DNA of 64,000 nucleotides, taken from Anaerolineaceae bacterium. Lineage in GTDB: Bacteria > Chloroflexota > Anaerolineae > Aggregatilineales > Phototrophicaceae. Below the pieces are notes generated by a model. That model saw only the letters and a program-made list of their open reading frames with translations, did not search any database and had not been told where the DNA came from. Below are positions 25,650-34,770 of the stretch, piece by piece (positions within the stretch are counted from its first letter, which is position 1; the number at the start of each line of letters is the position of its first letter). The stretch covers positions 186,001-250,000 of the forward strand of contig PABP01000014.1 in NCBI GenBank assembly GCA_002699585.1. Reading direction: 5' to 3'. Position numbers and translations under genes: made by a program.

Positions 25650-28600
25650 TTATACGGGCAAGACATCACGCGGCTTGCTGCTGCCCTCTTTCGCTGGGCC
25701 GATAACGCCACGCGCTTCCATGACATCGATCAAGCGCGCTGAGCGCGTATAGCCGATGCGCAAGCGCCGCTGTAGCAAACTGACGCTGGCCTTGTTCAGG
25801 CGGCGCACCAGCTCGACAGCTTGTTCGTAGAGTTCATCGTCTTCGTCCGTATCGCCCGTGATGGCGTTCTCATCCAACTCGACATCATCGCCGAATTGAT
25901 CGGGCAGGTCGAAGCCTGTCGTGGCATCACGGTAGGCCGATGGCGATGCGGGTGCTGTTGCCCCTTGTTCGGCATTGGCGGCATCCCAGAAGGCTTGCTG
26001 CCGCACGCGGTCGCCGCGTGGCCGCACGTCATGGGTGGGGGCATCCGGCTTGGCCGATACACCCAGGTTGGTGATGTTCTGTACCGAATCGGGGTGCTCA
26101 AGGGCTTGCATCTTCCAGTAACGCACGATGTTGTCGATTTCCATATCGGATACGAACACACCCTGCATACGTACCGGAGCCGGGGAGTTACCGCTCATAT
26201 AGAGCATGTCACCACGCCCTAGCAGGCGTTCCGCGCCCGGTTGGTCAAGGATAACGCGGCTGTTGGTACCATCAGACACCGCGAAGGCGATACGTGCCGG
26301 GAAGTTGGCCTTAATCAGACCGGTCACAACATCAACCGATGGACGCTGCGTGGCGATCACCAGATGGATGCCTGTCGCACGCGCCAGCGCCGCGATACGG
26401 GTGATCGTGCGTTCCGTTTCTTCCGGCGCGATCATCATCAAGTCAGCTAACTCGTCGATGATGACGACAATATAGGGCATCTGCGCGGTCGTTGCCGGGT
26501 CCCGATGTTTGTTGAAGTCGGTGATATTACGGGAGCCGGATTCGCTGAATCGCTTATAGCGGTCATCCATTTCACGGGTGACCCACTTCAAGACGCCGAT
26601 GATGCGTTCGACATCGGTCACAACTGGCGCGACTAGATGCGGAATGCCGTTGTAGCCCGTCAGCTCAACACGCTTGGGGTCGACCATGATGAATTTGACG
26701 TCATCCGGCTCATTTAGTGCCAGGATACTGGCGATGATGCTGTTGACACACACGGACTTACCGGAACCGGTTGCACCTGCGATTAGCAAGTGGGGCATAC
26801 CGCTGAGGTCTGCTGACACCGGGGCGCCGGATACACTCTGGCCAAGCGCGATGGTTAGCGGCTTTGTTTTTGCCGATTTCTGGAAGCTATCGGACTCCAT
26901 AACATCGCGCAGGCTCACCAGCGAACTTTCTTCGTTCGGGACTTCCACACCGACATAACCCTTACCGGGCACAGGTGCTTCCACACGGATGGAGCGCGCA
27001 CCCAGGGCGAGCTGCAAGTCGCGGTCGAGGCCGGCAATCGCGCCCACCTTGACGCGCTGGCGTTTGCCACCGCGGCTGCTGATGTAATCCGGCTCGACGC
27101 CGAATTGCGTAATCACCGGGCCGGTATTGACTTCTACCACGCGACCGGGCGAACCAAAGCTCTCAAGCGTTTCTTCGATAATACGTGCCTGACGCAGCAG
27201 CAGTTCGCGGTCGAATTCCTGCTCACTGCCGGATGACAACAGCGTGCGATAGTCCGGCAAGCGCCAATCGACCTTAGGCCGCGTTTGGTTGCGCACGGGC
27301 GAACTGGTCGGGCGGTCGGGCTGCACCGATAACCGCTGTTGCTGCGGGTTCTGGGCTGCATCCGGGCTCGTCTGTGCCGAAGGCAGGCGCGATGCAGGCG
27401 TCGATTGCCCGTTTTGCGCCCCCTGGAACGGCAGTTTTTCCGTTTTATGGGTTGGCATGTCGCTGGGCCGCCCAAATGGATCGTAGGTCTGTGGCGCGGC
27501 CTCATCGACATCACCCTGCGTCGGGATGACTGGCGCGTTGCTGTTTGGCCCCATACGGATTTCATTCAGCCGATCCGCGCGCGTTGCTGGTTTTTGTGGC
27601 TGTGGCGCAGACGCAGCGGGATTCGCTGGCTGTGCGCTGCCATTGCTCATGGCCGCAAACGGATTCTCTGGCAGGTTAGGCTGGCCATTTGTGGCTGCCG
27701 GGTTGCCAAACGGCGTCGGCTGTTGTGATGGCGTCGCCATCGGCTGTGATTGTGTTTGTGGCATACCGGGCTGCTGTGTTTGGGGCTGTGGTGTGCCACC
27801 CGGCTGATTGGTCCCAGCATGCAGCGGCGGAATCTGTGTTTGGGCTGCATTGGGTTGCATACCCGGTAAGGTCTGCTGGGTGCCATTCTGTGCAGTCGCG
27901 TTAGGCACAGCCATCGGCCCATTGCCGGATGTTGTGTCAGATGTACTATCGCCGTTCGTTTCGTCGTCACTGCCACGACCGCCGAACAAGCCAGCTACCA
28001 GGCCACCTGCGACAGCCCCGGCGATACCGTTACCGTTATTGGATGAATCGTTATTGTTGGACCCTGCTGGAACCGTCTCTTTGTTGCGACGGAAGCGGGA
28101 GAACAACCCGCCGCTCGATGGGGGCGTTTTGTTATTATTGCCTGCGTTGCCATTGGCCTGAGCTTCCCCGGCCTGGGTACGCCCACCCATATTGAAGCGA
28201 ATATCCTGACCGAACCCTGTACCCTCTTCGCCAGCAGGGAGGGCTGCGGTCGTTGTGCCAGCATCCAGCACCGGTTGTGCCAGGTCGCTGACCGTGATAT
28301 TAGGATTTTGAGCGGCTAATGCGCGCTGCTGCTCGCGTTGGAGCTTTTTAGCGCGCTGCTGCATGGCCTGATTACGCGTATAGTCGCGCAGGCTGCGCCA
28401 TAGGCTAACGAAGAACGCCAGCATTTCACTGGCAGTCAGGCGCGTCGCCAACATGCCGGAGATGATGAAAGCGAAGGCCATCAAGAAGAATGACCCGATT
28501 TCGCCAACATTCACCACCAGTTGGTAGTACAATCCCGCGCCGACGTAACCGCCGCCTGTGTGGTCCGTGTTCCAGGCTTGCTCTAGCCGCGCCGACAGAA

Positions 28601-30395
28601 TTTGCAGGCTTTGCTGCGTATCCAGGCCAGGAATGGTCTGATAATTAAAGGAATCAATCCACTGGAAGAAGATCAGCAGCGTCACAAAGCCCAGCACGAT
28701 GCCCGATATGCGGATCGGGTCGATGGTAGGGGCTTGATCGCCAAAGTGGCGGATAATCAGCCACATGCCGACAGCGAACATTGTCACCGGGACAGCCAAC
28801 GCCCCCCAGGCGAACATATCGCTGATGAATTCCAACACGCCGCTGATGGCTGCTTGCTCATTGCTGAGTGCTGTAAAGAACAGCACGAACGAGCCAAATA
28901 CCAGCCCCACACCCAGGATGTCGAGCCAGTTATCGAGCGTCAGGCCATCGCCATCGGCTGTTTGCGGGACGCGACTGCCACGTTGCCGCCGCTGCGGGGC
29001 GGGTTTGTCATCTCCGCGGCCAAACAAGCGCCCGAAGATGCCACCACCACCGCCATCACTCTGCTGGCGACTGCGCGACGAACTCGATGATGAACTTTGA
29101 TTGTTGCCACGGTTGCGTCCAAAAGGTGAGGGACGCGCACCGCTGGTTGTCGCGGCTGCGGCGGAGCTACCTGAACTCGATGGCGATGATGAGGACGATC
29201 CGCGGTTGCCAAACGTTGAGCTACCGCTTGATGACCCTGAAGTCGAACGGCCTGATGAGCCGCTGTCGTCTTTGTTCCCGCGCCCGAACATGCCACCCAG
29301 TCGGCTGCCGATGCCGCCACCGGACTTGTCGTCGTTGCCGCTGCTACTTGTGCGGCTGCTGGAACTGCTGCTCTTGTCGTCCTTGCTGCTGCTACCGAAG
29401 CGATTGGTCAGGCCACCGAGGGCGCCACCAATCGAGGTGGCGGCTCCAGTAGCCTTCGAGCCACTGCTGCCACTGCTTTTATCATCTTTATTGCCACCGC
29501 CAAACATGCCGCCCAGGCGGCTGCCGATGCCTCCACCGGACTTGTCGTCGTTGCCGCTGCTACTCGTGCGGCTGCTGGAACTGCTGCTTTTATCATCTTT
29601 GTTGCCGCGCCCGAAAAGGCCACCGAGGCGACTGCCAGATGATTTGTCGTCTTTCTTATCGTCCTTGTCACCACTGCCGGAACGACTAAAACCACCGAAA
29701 CGGCTACCTGATGACGGCTTGTTATCGTCTTTGCTGTCGCTGCCGCGATTAAATGGCGAGCTGGATCGGCTGGATGACGAACTGCTCGTACTTGATGCCG
29801 ACGATCCGCTGCGATTGAACGGCGAACTTGGTTTGCTACCGGGCAATCGGCCTGATGACCCGGACGAACCGCTGTCACTGTCGCTGCCGCGGTTGAATGG
29901 CGAAACGGGGCGGCTGCCCGTGGATGAACTGCTACCGCGTGTCGTAGGCGATGATGAACTCGGTGAGTTGGATGGGCTGCTGTCGCTGCCGCGGTTGAAA
30001 GGTGAGTTGGGGCGGCTGCCAAATGAGGACGAACCACCTGGCCGGAAGCTGCTCGACCCGGAGGATTTGTCATCGCTGCCTTTATCGCGTGGGTCCTGGC
30101 GGCTGCCGGATGTATATTTACTGCCTCCAAACCGCGAAGATCCAGTACTGCTGCTACCCGTACTGCTAAACGGCGATGTGGGACGCGAAGAACCCGTACT
30201 TGGCGAACTGCTGCTCGGCGAGTTGCCAAAAGGCCGGATATTACTGCGCGCAGGTGAGGACGTACCTGTCTTACCGAACGTCGACTCGTCATCATCGTCG
30301 TCGTCATCATCCAGATCGATGTACTCGTCGTCGTACTCGTAATAATCGTCGTCGTCTTCGTATTCGTAATCGTCGTCGTAGTCGCTGAAACCCAT
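25650..30395 (-). CDS. ftsK: FtsK/SpoIIIE DNA translocase with very long disordered N-terminus
   Basis: This 1581-residue protein is the septal DNA pump that clears chromosomes during division. Its order is: acidic Asp/Tyr-rich start (residues 1-37); Ser/Gly/Arg low-complexity part to about 475 with recurring DDKSSSSSSRTSSSGNDDKS units; membrane domain about 490-690 with four to five spans; Pro/Gln/Asn-rich linker to about 1010; then the motor. Walker A GATGSGKSV is at about 1203, Walker B VVIIDELADLMM at about 1310, and the DNA-reading winged-helix gamma domain forms the last 65 residues (ASVSLLQRRLRIGYTRSARLIDVMEARGVIGPAKEGSSKPRDVL). Normal family length is 750-1330. The ribosome site is weak. 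Confidence 0.96.
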   Translation of the reverse strand: MGFSDYDDDYEYEDDDDYYEYDDEYIDLDDDDDDDDESTFGKTGTSSPARSNIRPFGNSPSSSSPSTGSSRPTSPFSSTGSSSTGSSRFGGSKYTSGSRQDPRDKGSDDKSSGSSSFRPGGSSSFGSRPNSPFNRGSDSSPSNSPSSSSPTTRGSSSSTGSRPVSPFNRGSDSDSGSSGSSGRLPGSKPSSPFNRSGSSASSTSSSSSSRSSSPFNRGSDSKDDNKPSSGSRFGGFSRSGSGDKDDKKDDKSSGSRLGGLFGRGNKDDKSSSSSSRTSSSGNDDKSGGGIGSRLGGMFGGGNKDDKSSGSSGSKATGAATSIGGALGGLTNRFGSSSKDDKSSSSSSRTSSSGNDDKSGGGIGSRLGGMFGRGNKDDSGSSGRSTSGSSSGSSTFGNRGSSSSSPSSSGSSAAAATTSGARPSPFGRNRGNNQSSSSSSSRSRQQSDGGGGGIFGRLFGRGDDKPAPQRRQRGSRVPQTADGDGLTLDNWLDILGVGLVFGSFVLFFTALSNEQAAISGVLEFISDMFAWGALAVPVTMFAVGMWLIIRHFGDQAPTIDPIRISGIVLGFVTLLIFFQWIDSFNYQTIPGLDTQQSLQILSARLEQAWNTDHTGGGYVGAGLYYQLVVNVGEIGSFFLMAFAFIISGMLATRLTASEMLAFFVSLWRSLRDYTRNQAMQQRAKKLQREQQRALAAQNPNITVSDLAQPVLDAGTTTAALPAGEEGTGFGQDIRFNMGGRTQAGEAQANGNAGNNNKTPPSSGGLFSRFRRNKETVPAGSNNNDSSNNGNGIAGAVAGGLVAGLFGGRGSDDETNGDSTSDTTSGNGPMAVPNATAQNGTQQTLPGMQPNAAQTQIPPLHAGTNQPGGTPQPQTQQPGMPQTQSQPMATPSQQPTPFGNPAATNGQPNLPENPFAAMSNGSAQPANPAASAPQPQKPATRADRLNEIRMGPNSNAPVIPTQGDVDEAAPQTYDPFGRPSDMPTHKTEKLPFQGAQNGQSTPASRLPSAQTSPDAAQNPQQQRLSVQPDRPTSSPVRNQTRPKVDWRLPDYRTLLSSGSEQEFDRELLLRQARIIEETLESFGSPGRVVEVNTGPVITQFGVEPDYISSRGGKRQRVKVGAIAGLDRDLQLALGARSIRVEAPVPGKGYVGVEVPNEESSLVSLRDVMESDSFQKSAKTKPLTIALGQSVSGAPVSADLSGMPHLLIAGATGSGKSVCVNSIIASILALNEPDDVKFIMVDPKRVELTGYNGIPHLVAPVVTDVERIIGVLKWVTREMDDRYKRFSESGSRNITDFNKHRDPATTAQMPYIVVIIDELADLMMIAPEETERTITRIAALARATGIHLVIATQRPSVDVVTGLIKANFPARIAFAVSDGTNSRVILDQPGAERLLGRGDMLYMSGNSPAPVRMQGVFVSDMEIDNIVRYWKMQALEHPDSVQNITNLGVSAKPDAPTHDVRPRGDRVRQQAFWDAANAEQGATAPASPSAYRDATTGFDLPDQFGDDVELDENAITGDTDEDDELYEQAVELVRRLNKASVSLLQRRLRIGYTRSARLIDVMEARGVIGPAKEGSSKPRDVLPV

Positions 30396-30683
30396 AGCGG
30401 ACGAACCCTATGCACTTCGATCAGATCAAATTGGGGACTGCTTTAGGGACTGCAAAATAGATACCCTGATGGATACCTTTGAAAACTTGCAATTTGGAAG
30501 TGACTTACCTTCCATTTTTATCGGCAATCACCCACTCTAGTAGCATACCATACTTTACCATTTACGACATCGGGATTAGCACATATTTTCTAAAAGAATG
30601 CTATAAGAAATGGGCTAACCTTACTGGCTACTACGGGAAAATGGGCCATTCTGTTTCAATGTGTAGTATGAAGATCGCTATTC
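30396..30683. other. AT-rich intergenic gap
   Basis: An AT-rich stretch lies between ftsK and the ApeA-like gene and contains the ftsK promoter region. A short plus-strand frame here gives no credible protein. The drop in G+C begins here and continues through the ApeA-like gene. Confidence 0.4.
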
Positions 30684-32099
30684 TTATTTCACTAATCGCT
30701 TATAAGCGGAACTTGAGGTGATCATTTCACGAATCTTGTCCGAAGGTATTCCAAGCTCAATAAGGAAGCATATTTGTAAAATGATTTTGAGTTTTTGAGC
30801 GAGGTAGTAAAGTTGCCCTGGATCAGTAACGGCATATTTACTATCAGTGTAATGCGTGTAATAGTTTCGTGTTTCAGTGACTTTATTGACAAAATCTTTG
30901 AATCGGCCAATGAGATTATTCATTTCATCTTTATACTCACTAAGCACTTCGTTTAGTAAATGTTTCAACCTTGTCCGAAGTGAAAATTCGTATCCATATT
31001 GCAGAAAGCCCTTTAAACGATTTTTTAGCCTACTATTTATATCATCTGGTAGTGCGTTATACATCGCTTCGTAATATTTCTGATAGTCCTCCTTCGAAAC
31101 GTATTTCCCCTCATGAAAATCGCGATGATATGTTTCGATGGTCTGTGCGAGTATAAGAAATTCTAGATTTATGTATATTGGAGGTACATAAAACAGACCA
31201 AAGTACAAATCAAAAACATGTTTGTATTCTTTTGACTTATCGAACCATTTTTCCAGGCATTCGGTTATTATCTCTTCAACCTCTTCAAATCTGAACAACA
31301 TAAATCGTCTATCTATCGGCTTATTCTCAACATTGGCAAATTTGCTGAAAACGCGAATTCTCTTTGCTGAAGAAGTTGCATTTTTATCTGACGAAGAAGT
31401 GCGAATTGTACCGATAATAGATGTTGGGATAGCAGGACGATATGTGGCTAGAGTAAGAAAGTTTTGTAAATTGTAGACGTAGACATCCATGTATTGTTTA
31501 AAAGACAGAGGACTTTTTGGAGTCAGGATGAAGGCACTATCGTGATATAGGTGGGATTCAGAGAACGATGTTAGGGTTGGTTCAAACTTCACGCTTGAAC
31601 TAATTCTAATATTCATATTTTGGATTGAAGATGCAAGTTCTGGTTCGGCGTACTCAAGTTTAATTGTGCCAAGTTTGTTGTCGGTATCAAGATCGTTATG
31701 GAACCTTCCTAATCCTAACCAATTGGTCAAATTAGTTAATTCCACAATCAGTGAGTCGAACTGGATTTGTGCCGGAGTATTGAAATGTTGGCCTACATAG
31801 ATATTTTCGACATCAAACTGAGCTTCTCGAACAAAAATATTGCGGAAATTCATCGGACTTTTTATTTGCCAGCAATTCTCAAGGGTGATCCGTTCTCCTA
31901 AATGATTGATACCATGAATAATCTCAATATGCACATTTGAGCCAGGCACGAATTGTGTCCATCCTTTAACAGTTTGTGTATCAGGAATGCCGTCCAACAA
32001 TAGTTCAGTAGTGTTATAAGTTATTAAATATAGTGTTGCGCCGTCGGATGGATTAAAGGATAGAATACCGTACAGAGCTTGTTTAGGTGATTCTGGCAA
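30684..32099 (-). CDS. ApeA-like HEPN anti-phage protein, frame cut by an upstream amber codon
   Basis: This 471-residue frame looks like ApeA, a single-gene anti-phage HEPN protein. The N-terminal part (YGILSFNPSDGATLYLI, then a long beta-rich region with KYTDIY-like repeats lacking) fits the ApeA N-terminal domain. The C-terminal part is helical and holds an RX4H HEPN ribonuclease motif, RNYYTH (R411, H416), followed by YAVTDPGQLYYLAQKLKIILQICFL. The visible start is a TTG that directly follows an in-frame TAG; the ten codons before it (32103-32132) continue the family N-terminus. Its sequence is far AT-richer than its neighbours, indicating transfer. Family identity is from recognition, not from a search. 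Confidence 0.82.
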   Translation of the reverse strand: MPESPKQALYGILSFNPSDGATLYLITYNTTELLLDGIPDTQTVKGWTQFVPGSNVHIEIIHGINHLGERITLENCWQIKSPMNFRNIFVREAQFDVENIYVGQHFNTPAQIQFDSLIVELTNLTNWLGLGRFHNDLDTDNKLGTIKLEYAEPELASSIQNMNIRISSSVKFEPTLTSFSESHLYHDSAFILTPKSPLSFKQYMDVYVYNLQNFLTLATYRPAIPTSIIGTIRTSSSDKNATSSAKRIRVFSKFANVENKPIDRRFMLFRFEEVEEIITECLEKWFDKSKEYKHVFDLYFGLFYVPPIYINLEFLILAQTIETYHRDFHEGKYVSKEDYQKYYEAMYNALPDDINSRLKNRLKGFLQYGYEFSLRTRLKHLLNEVLSEYKDEMNNLIGRFKDFVNKVTETRNYYTHYTDSKYAVTDPGQLYYLAQKLKIILQICFLIELGIPSDKIREMITSSSAYKRLVK

Positions 32100-32132
32100 C
32101 TACCATTTACCTTTGAATTCAAATGCTTCCAT
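32100..32132 (-). other. in-frame upstream start and premature amber codon of ApeA-like gene
   Basis: On the minus strand an AGAGGAAAAG ribosome site precedes ATG at 32132. The ten codons read MEAFEFKGKW and are followed by TAG (32102-32100), then TTG CCA GAA in the same frame. Related proteins, from memory, read KGxWWLP here, so the TAG appears to replace a second TGG. An AAAGG lies about ten bases before the TTG, so restart at the TTG is possible. Confidence 0.75.
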
Positions 32133-32276
32133 CTTTTCCTCTTTAATAATGCCATTTACTAACAACAAACTAGCCTAGATATTCAAGTGAGTCAACTCTC
32201 CTACACGACCGCCATGTCAAAAGTGACAGTCGATGTTACAATAACTCCATAATCGTATCGCTGAGGAGCCGGATAT

Positions 32277-33482
32277 ATGCCCCGCTGGGAATCATTTAAT
32301 TTCTTCTTACAAGAGGCGATGCAGACACCAGACCCCGTTGATCGGCAGAAGTTGGTGAATGAACTGCTGAATGAACGGCCCACCTGGCCCTGGATCGAGG
32401 GCAATAAAGCCACTTTTGTCTATTCCGGCGGGAATGTACAGTCGGTGGCCCTGAACCTCGATATTATTGAGCGTGACCCGCCCTTTGATACATTACAGCG
32501 TCTGGAAAATACCTCGCTGTGGTACGTGCAGCGTACGTTCCGGCGCGATGATCTGCTTGACTATCTCTTGGCGGTCAATGACCCCATGACCCCCCTGCGC
32601 GAAGAAACGGACTTCATCCAGCGCATGAGCTATTGGCAGCCCGATGCCCGCAACCCCCAGCGCATGATTACCGCTGAAATCACCGTAAGTGTGCTGCGCA
32701 TGCCTGGTTCGCGTCCCTTCCCGGATTGGCGCAACATGGCCAACGTGCCGCGCGGCCAAATTTACGAGCACAACTTCGACAGCGCCCGCATGGGCTTCAG
32801 TGGGCGCCAGGTATGGGTATATACCCCCCCCGGCTATGACATTAACGATGATCGTAAGTACCCGCTGTTGATCCTGCTCGATGGCCAGTCGATGGTTGCG
32901 CCGCTGCAAGTGCCCTACATGGCGGATGCCCTCATCAAGCATGGTCGCATGGAGCCGGTGGTCATCGCCATGAAGCAGAGCGGCAATCAGGCCACCCGCA
33001 TCAACGATTATGTAAGTAACGATGATCATTACCTGGCCATGCACGATGAACTGGTACCTTTCCTGGCCGATGCTTACAATATTGATACCAGTGACCTGGG
33101 TATTGGTGGCATGGGTGTCGGTGCGATTGCAGCCGCCCACTGCGCTCTGACCAACCCCGACGACTTCCAGCATTTGATGATGCTGTCACCGCCATTGGGT
33201 CGTGGGCGTGCCCAGGAAAAATTGCTGCAATATGCGGATCGCTTCAAAAATGCGGATAAGCTGCCGCGCTATATCTTCCAGTCGGTGGGGCGCTATGAAC
33301 AGCTTCAGCGCTTCTATATCCCCGGTGTTGCTCTCGCGCAACTGCTCCAACAGCGTGAGCATGACCAGGGCGACATTGATGTCGATCACAAATTTGTTGA
33401 ATTGGGCAGTGGTCACAGCTTCGTTGCCTTCAAGAGCATCCTGCCGGAAGCCCTGGCCCATATCTATCCTGCTGGCGGCTAA
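32277..33482 (+). CDS. esterase D/enterochelin-esterase-like protein lacking nucleophile serine
   Basis: This 401-residue cytoplasmic protein has an N-terminal domain of about 170 residues (TWPWIEGNKATFVYSGGN, a beta-sandwich as in enterochelin esterases) and a C-terminal alpha/beta hydrolase domain (RQVWVYTPPGYDINDDRKYPLLILLDGQ). The place of the catalytic GxSxG motif reads GGMGVGAIAAAHC, so glycine stands where the serine is expected. A histidine candidate (GSGHSF) is kept near the C-terminus. It is therefore probably a non-catalytic or altered enzyme. RBS GAGGAG precedes the ATG. It is followed by REP-like copy B. Confidence 0.88.
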   Translation: MPRWESFNFFLQEAMQTPDPVDRQKLVNELLNERPTWPWIEGNKATFVYSGGNVQSVALNLDIIERDPPFDTLQRLENTSLWYVQRTFRRDDLLDYLLAVNDPMTPLREETDFIQRMSYWQPDARNPQRMITAEITVSVLRMPGSRPFPDWRNMANVPRGQIYEHNFDSARMGFSGRQVWVYTPPGYDINDDRKYPLLILLDGQSMVAPLQVPYMADALIKHGRMEPVVIAMKQSGNQATRINDYVSNDDHYLAMHDELVPFLADAYNIDTSDLGIGGMGVGAIAAAHCALTNPDDFQHLMMLSPPLGRGRAQEKLLQYADRFKNADKLPRYIFQSVGRYEQLQRFYIPGVALAQLLQQREHDQGDIDVDHKFVELGSGHSFVAFKSILPEALAHIYPAGG

Positions 33483-33500
33483 TCTTCCTTAGTACCGACC

Positions 33501-33528
33501 GTAGAGGCGCGACATGTCGCGCCTTTTT
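33501..33528 (+). repeat. REP-like hairpin with GTAG head (copy B)
   Basis: GTAG (33501-33504) is followed by the perfect palindrome AGGCGCGACATGTCGCGCCT (33505-33524), whose last T begins a run of five T (33524-33528). It lies between two converging genes. The central 18 bases match copy A exactly. Confidence 0.8.
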
Positions 33529-34597
33529 ACGTTTCTCGTATCCGTACTCGCCTTACCTGGAATTGCACACCATATATTCCCAGGCCGATGGCGACTAACA
33601 GCTTGCCCCCTACCACGAAAAAAGCCAATGGCAGCACCGACTGCGCGACTGTTTCCGCAGGGATGCCATATATATGTAGACCGTAACTCTGGACAATGCT
33701 CATCAGCGCCAGGGCAAAGCTGCCCCCGAACATCCCCGCGCTGATTGTCCAGAGCGGCACATAACCCGTTACCCGCCGATTTTGCCCGCGTAGTTCCGCC
33801 GCCCCCTGGTTGAGTAGGGCCAGTACCCAGGCGATTAACGCATAGTACATCAGGTCGGATTGTAGGGTTGGCCAGGTCGTATCAACTAGATAGGGCTGCA
33901 CGCTGGCCAGACTGAGCACACCTGCCAGTACGCTCATCAAAATGAGCAGCAGCACACCGATGACCAACCAGGGTGCGGTCAGGGTACGGGTCGGGTTGCG
34001 GTCGCTGAGGGCGCGATAGCTGTGCGCCGCGAAGATGCCATAGGCAATGGGCACCCACAATAGCAGTAGGCTGAGGGATGTCACTTGCGCCAGCGATAGT
34101 AGTAACCCGGCGACAGTCAGCATGATGACCGTACTGCGTAAGCCACGCAGCACCCAGGGCCTCTGCACATTACTGACGCGCAGCATCAGCCAGAACGCGA
34201 CTGGCAGCGCCATCAGCATATAACCGACCGTCAGCCGCAGCCACCAGGCGACTTCAAAGCGCCATGCCAATAGACTGCTGACGATCACCACCAGCAGCCC
34301 GCTAGCCCACACGCGCAGCAGCCCATCATGCCGACTATGGAACCAGAGGATTCTTAGCAGGTTGGTGGAAGGTGGCTGAGGGTCGCTGTTGAGAGCGATG
34401 GTGACGCCCCCCGCCAGCAATCCGAGCATCAGCGCCATGTTGCGCAGGGCACTCGTTACGGTCGCCATCTCAGCCGGAATGACCGAATCAGGCAGCAGGC
34501 GCGTGCTGGACAGCAGATCGCAGGCAGCCATAAGTAGGATGAGCAGCAGCGTCAGGCTGAACAGGGCATACAGCACGCGCTTATGAGCAGTCGTCAC
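33527..34597 (-). CDS. multi-pass membrane protein, 356 aa
   Basis: I do not recognise a specific family. About ten hydrophobic segments are visible, with short charged loops. The layout recalls heme-copper or NnrS-like membrane proteins, but I see no firmly placed histidine ligands, so this is only an analogy. The GTG start overlaps the stop of a 44-residue membrane peptide by four bases (GTGA), so the two are translationally coupled. The stop lies within the T-run of REP-like copy B. It is likely part of a small membrane complex. Confidence 0.8.
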   Translation of the reverse strand: MTTAHKRVLYALFSLTLLLILLMAACDLLSSTRLLPDSVIPAEMATVTSALRNMALMLGLLAGGVTIALNSDPQPPSTNLLRILWFHSRHDGLLRVWASGLLVVIVSSLLAWRFEVAWWLRLTVGYMLMALPVAFWLMLRVSNVQRPWVLRGLRSTVIMLTVAGLLLSLAQVTSLSLLLLWVPIAYGIFAAHSYRALSDRNPTRTLTAPWLVIGVLLLILMSVLAGVLSLASVQPYLVDTTWPTLQSDLMYYALIAWVLALLNQGAAELRGQNRRVTGYVPLWTISAGMFGGSFALALMSIVQSYGLHIYGIPAETVAQSVLPLAFFVVGGKLLVAIGLGIYGVQFQVRRVRIRET

Positions 34598-34728
34598 AGT
34601 GCACTACTTTCGAGCAAGGCTGCTAACAGCATGAAGACTACATAGCCGATACTCGCCAGCACAAAAACAGCGACCGCCCAGCCCAGCAGCTGCCAGTGCC
34701 AACCTCGCAGGAGCGGACGTTCATACAT
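34594..34728 (-). CDS. small single-span membrane peptide, 44 aa
   Basis: This short frame (ATG at 34728, TGA at 34594) reads MYERPLLRGWHWQLL and then one hydrophobic span (GWAVAVFVLASIGYVVFMLL), ending in ESSAL. Its last codons overlap the GTG start of the 356-residue membrane protein as GTGA, strong evidence for a real coupled gene. A possible AGGAAC site lies rather far upstream. Such one-span peptides are common accessory subunits of membrane enzymes; its exact role is unknown. Confidence 0.7.
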   Translation of the reverse strand: MYERPLLRGWHWQLLGWAVAVFVLASIGYVVFMLLAALLESSAL

Positions 34729-34770
34729 AGGTTAACTTTTTTGTTCCTGTGAAGTCATTGTCTACGTCTT

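Noticed and set aside
29101-30342. Long plus-strand frame (413 residues) opposite ftsK
   Set aside because: It is the reverse translation of the Ser/Gly-rich repeats, consisting of Leu/Pro/Arg runs, without a ribosome site. The minus-strand FtsK is complete and clearly coding.
30479-30721. 80-residue plus-strand frame between ftsK and the ApeA-like gene
   Set aside because: No ribosome site, no recognisable pattern, and it overlaps the end of the ApeA-like gene.
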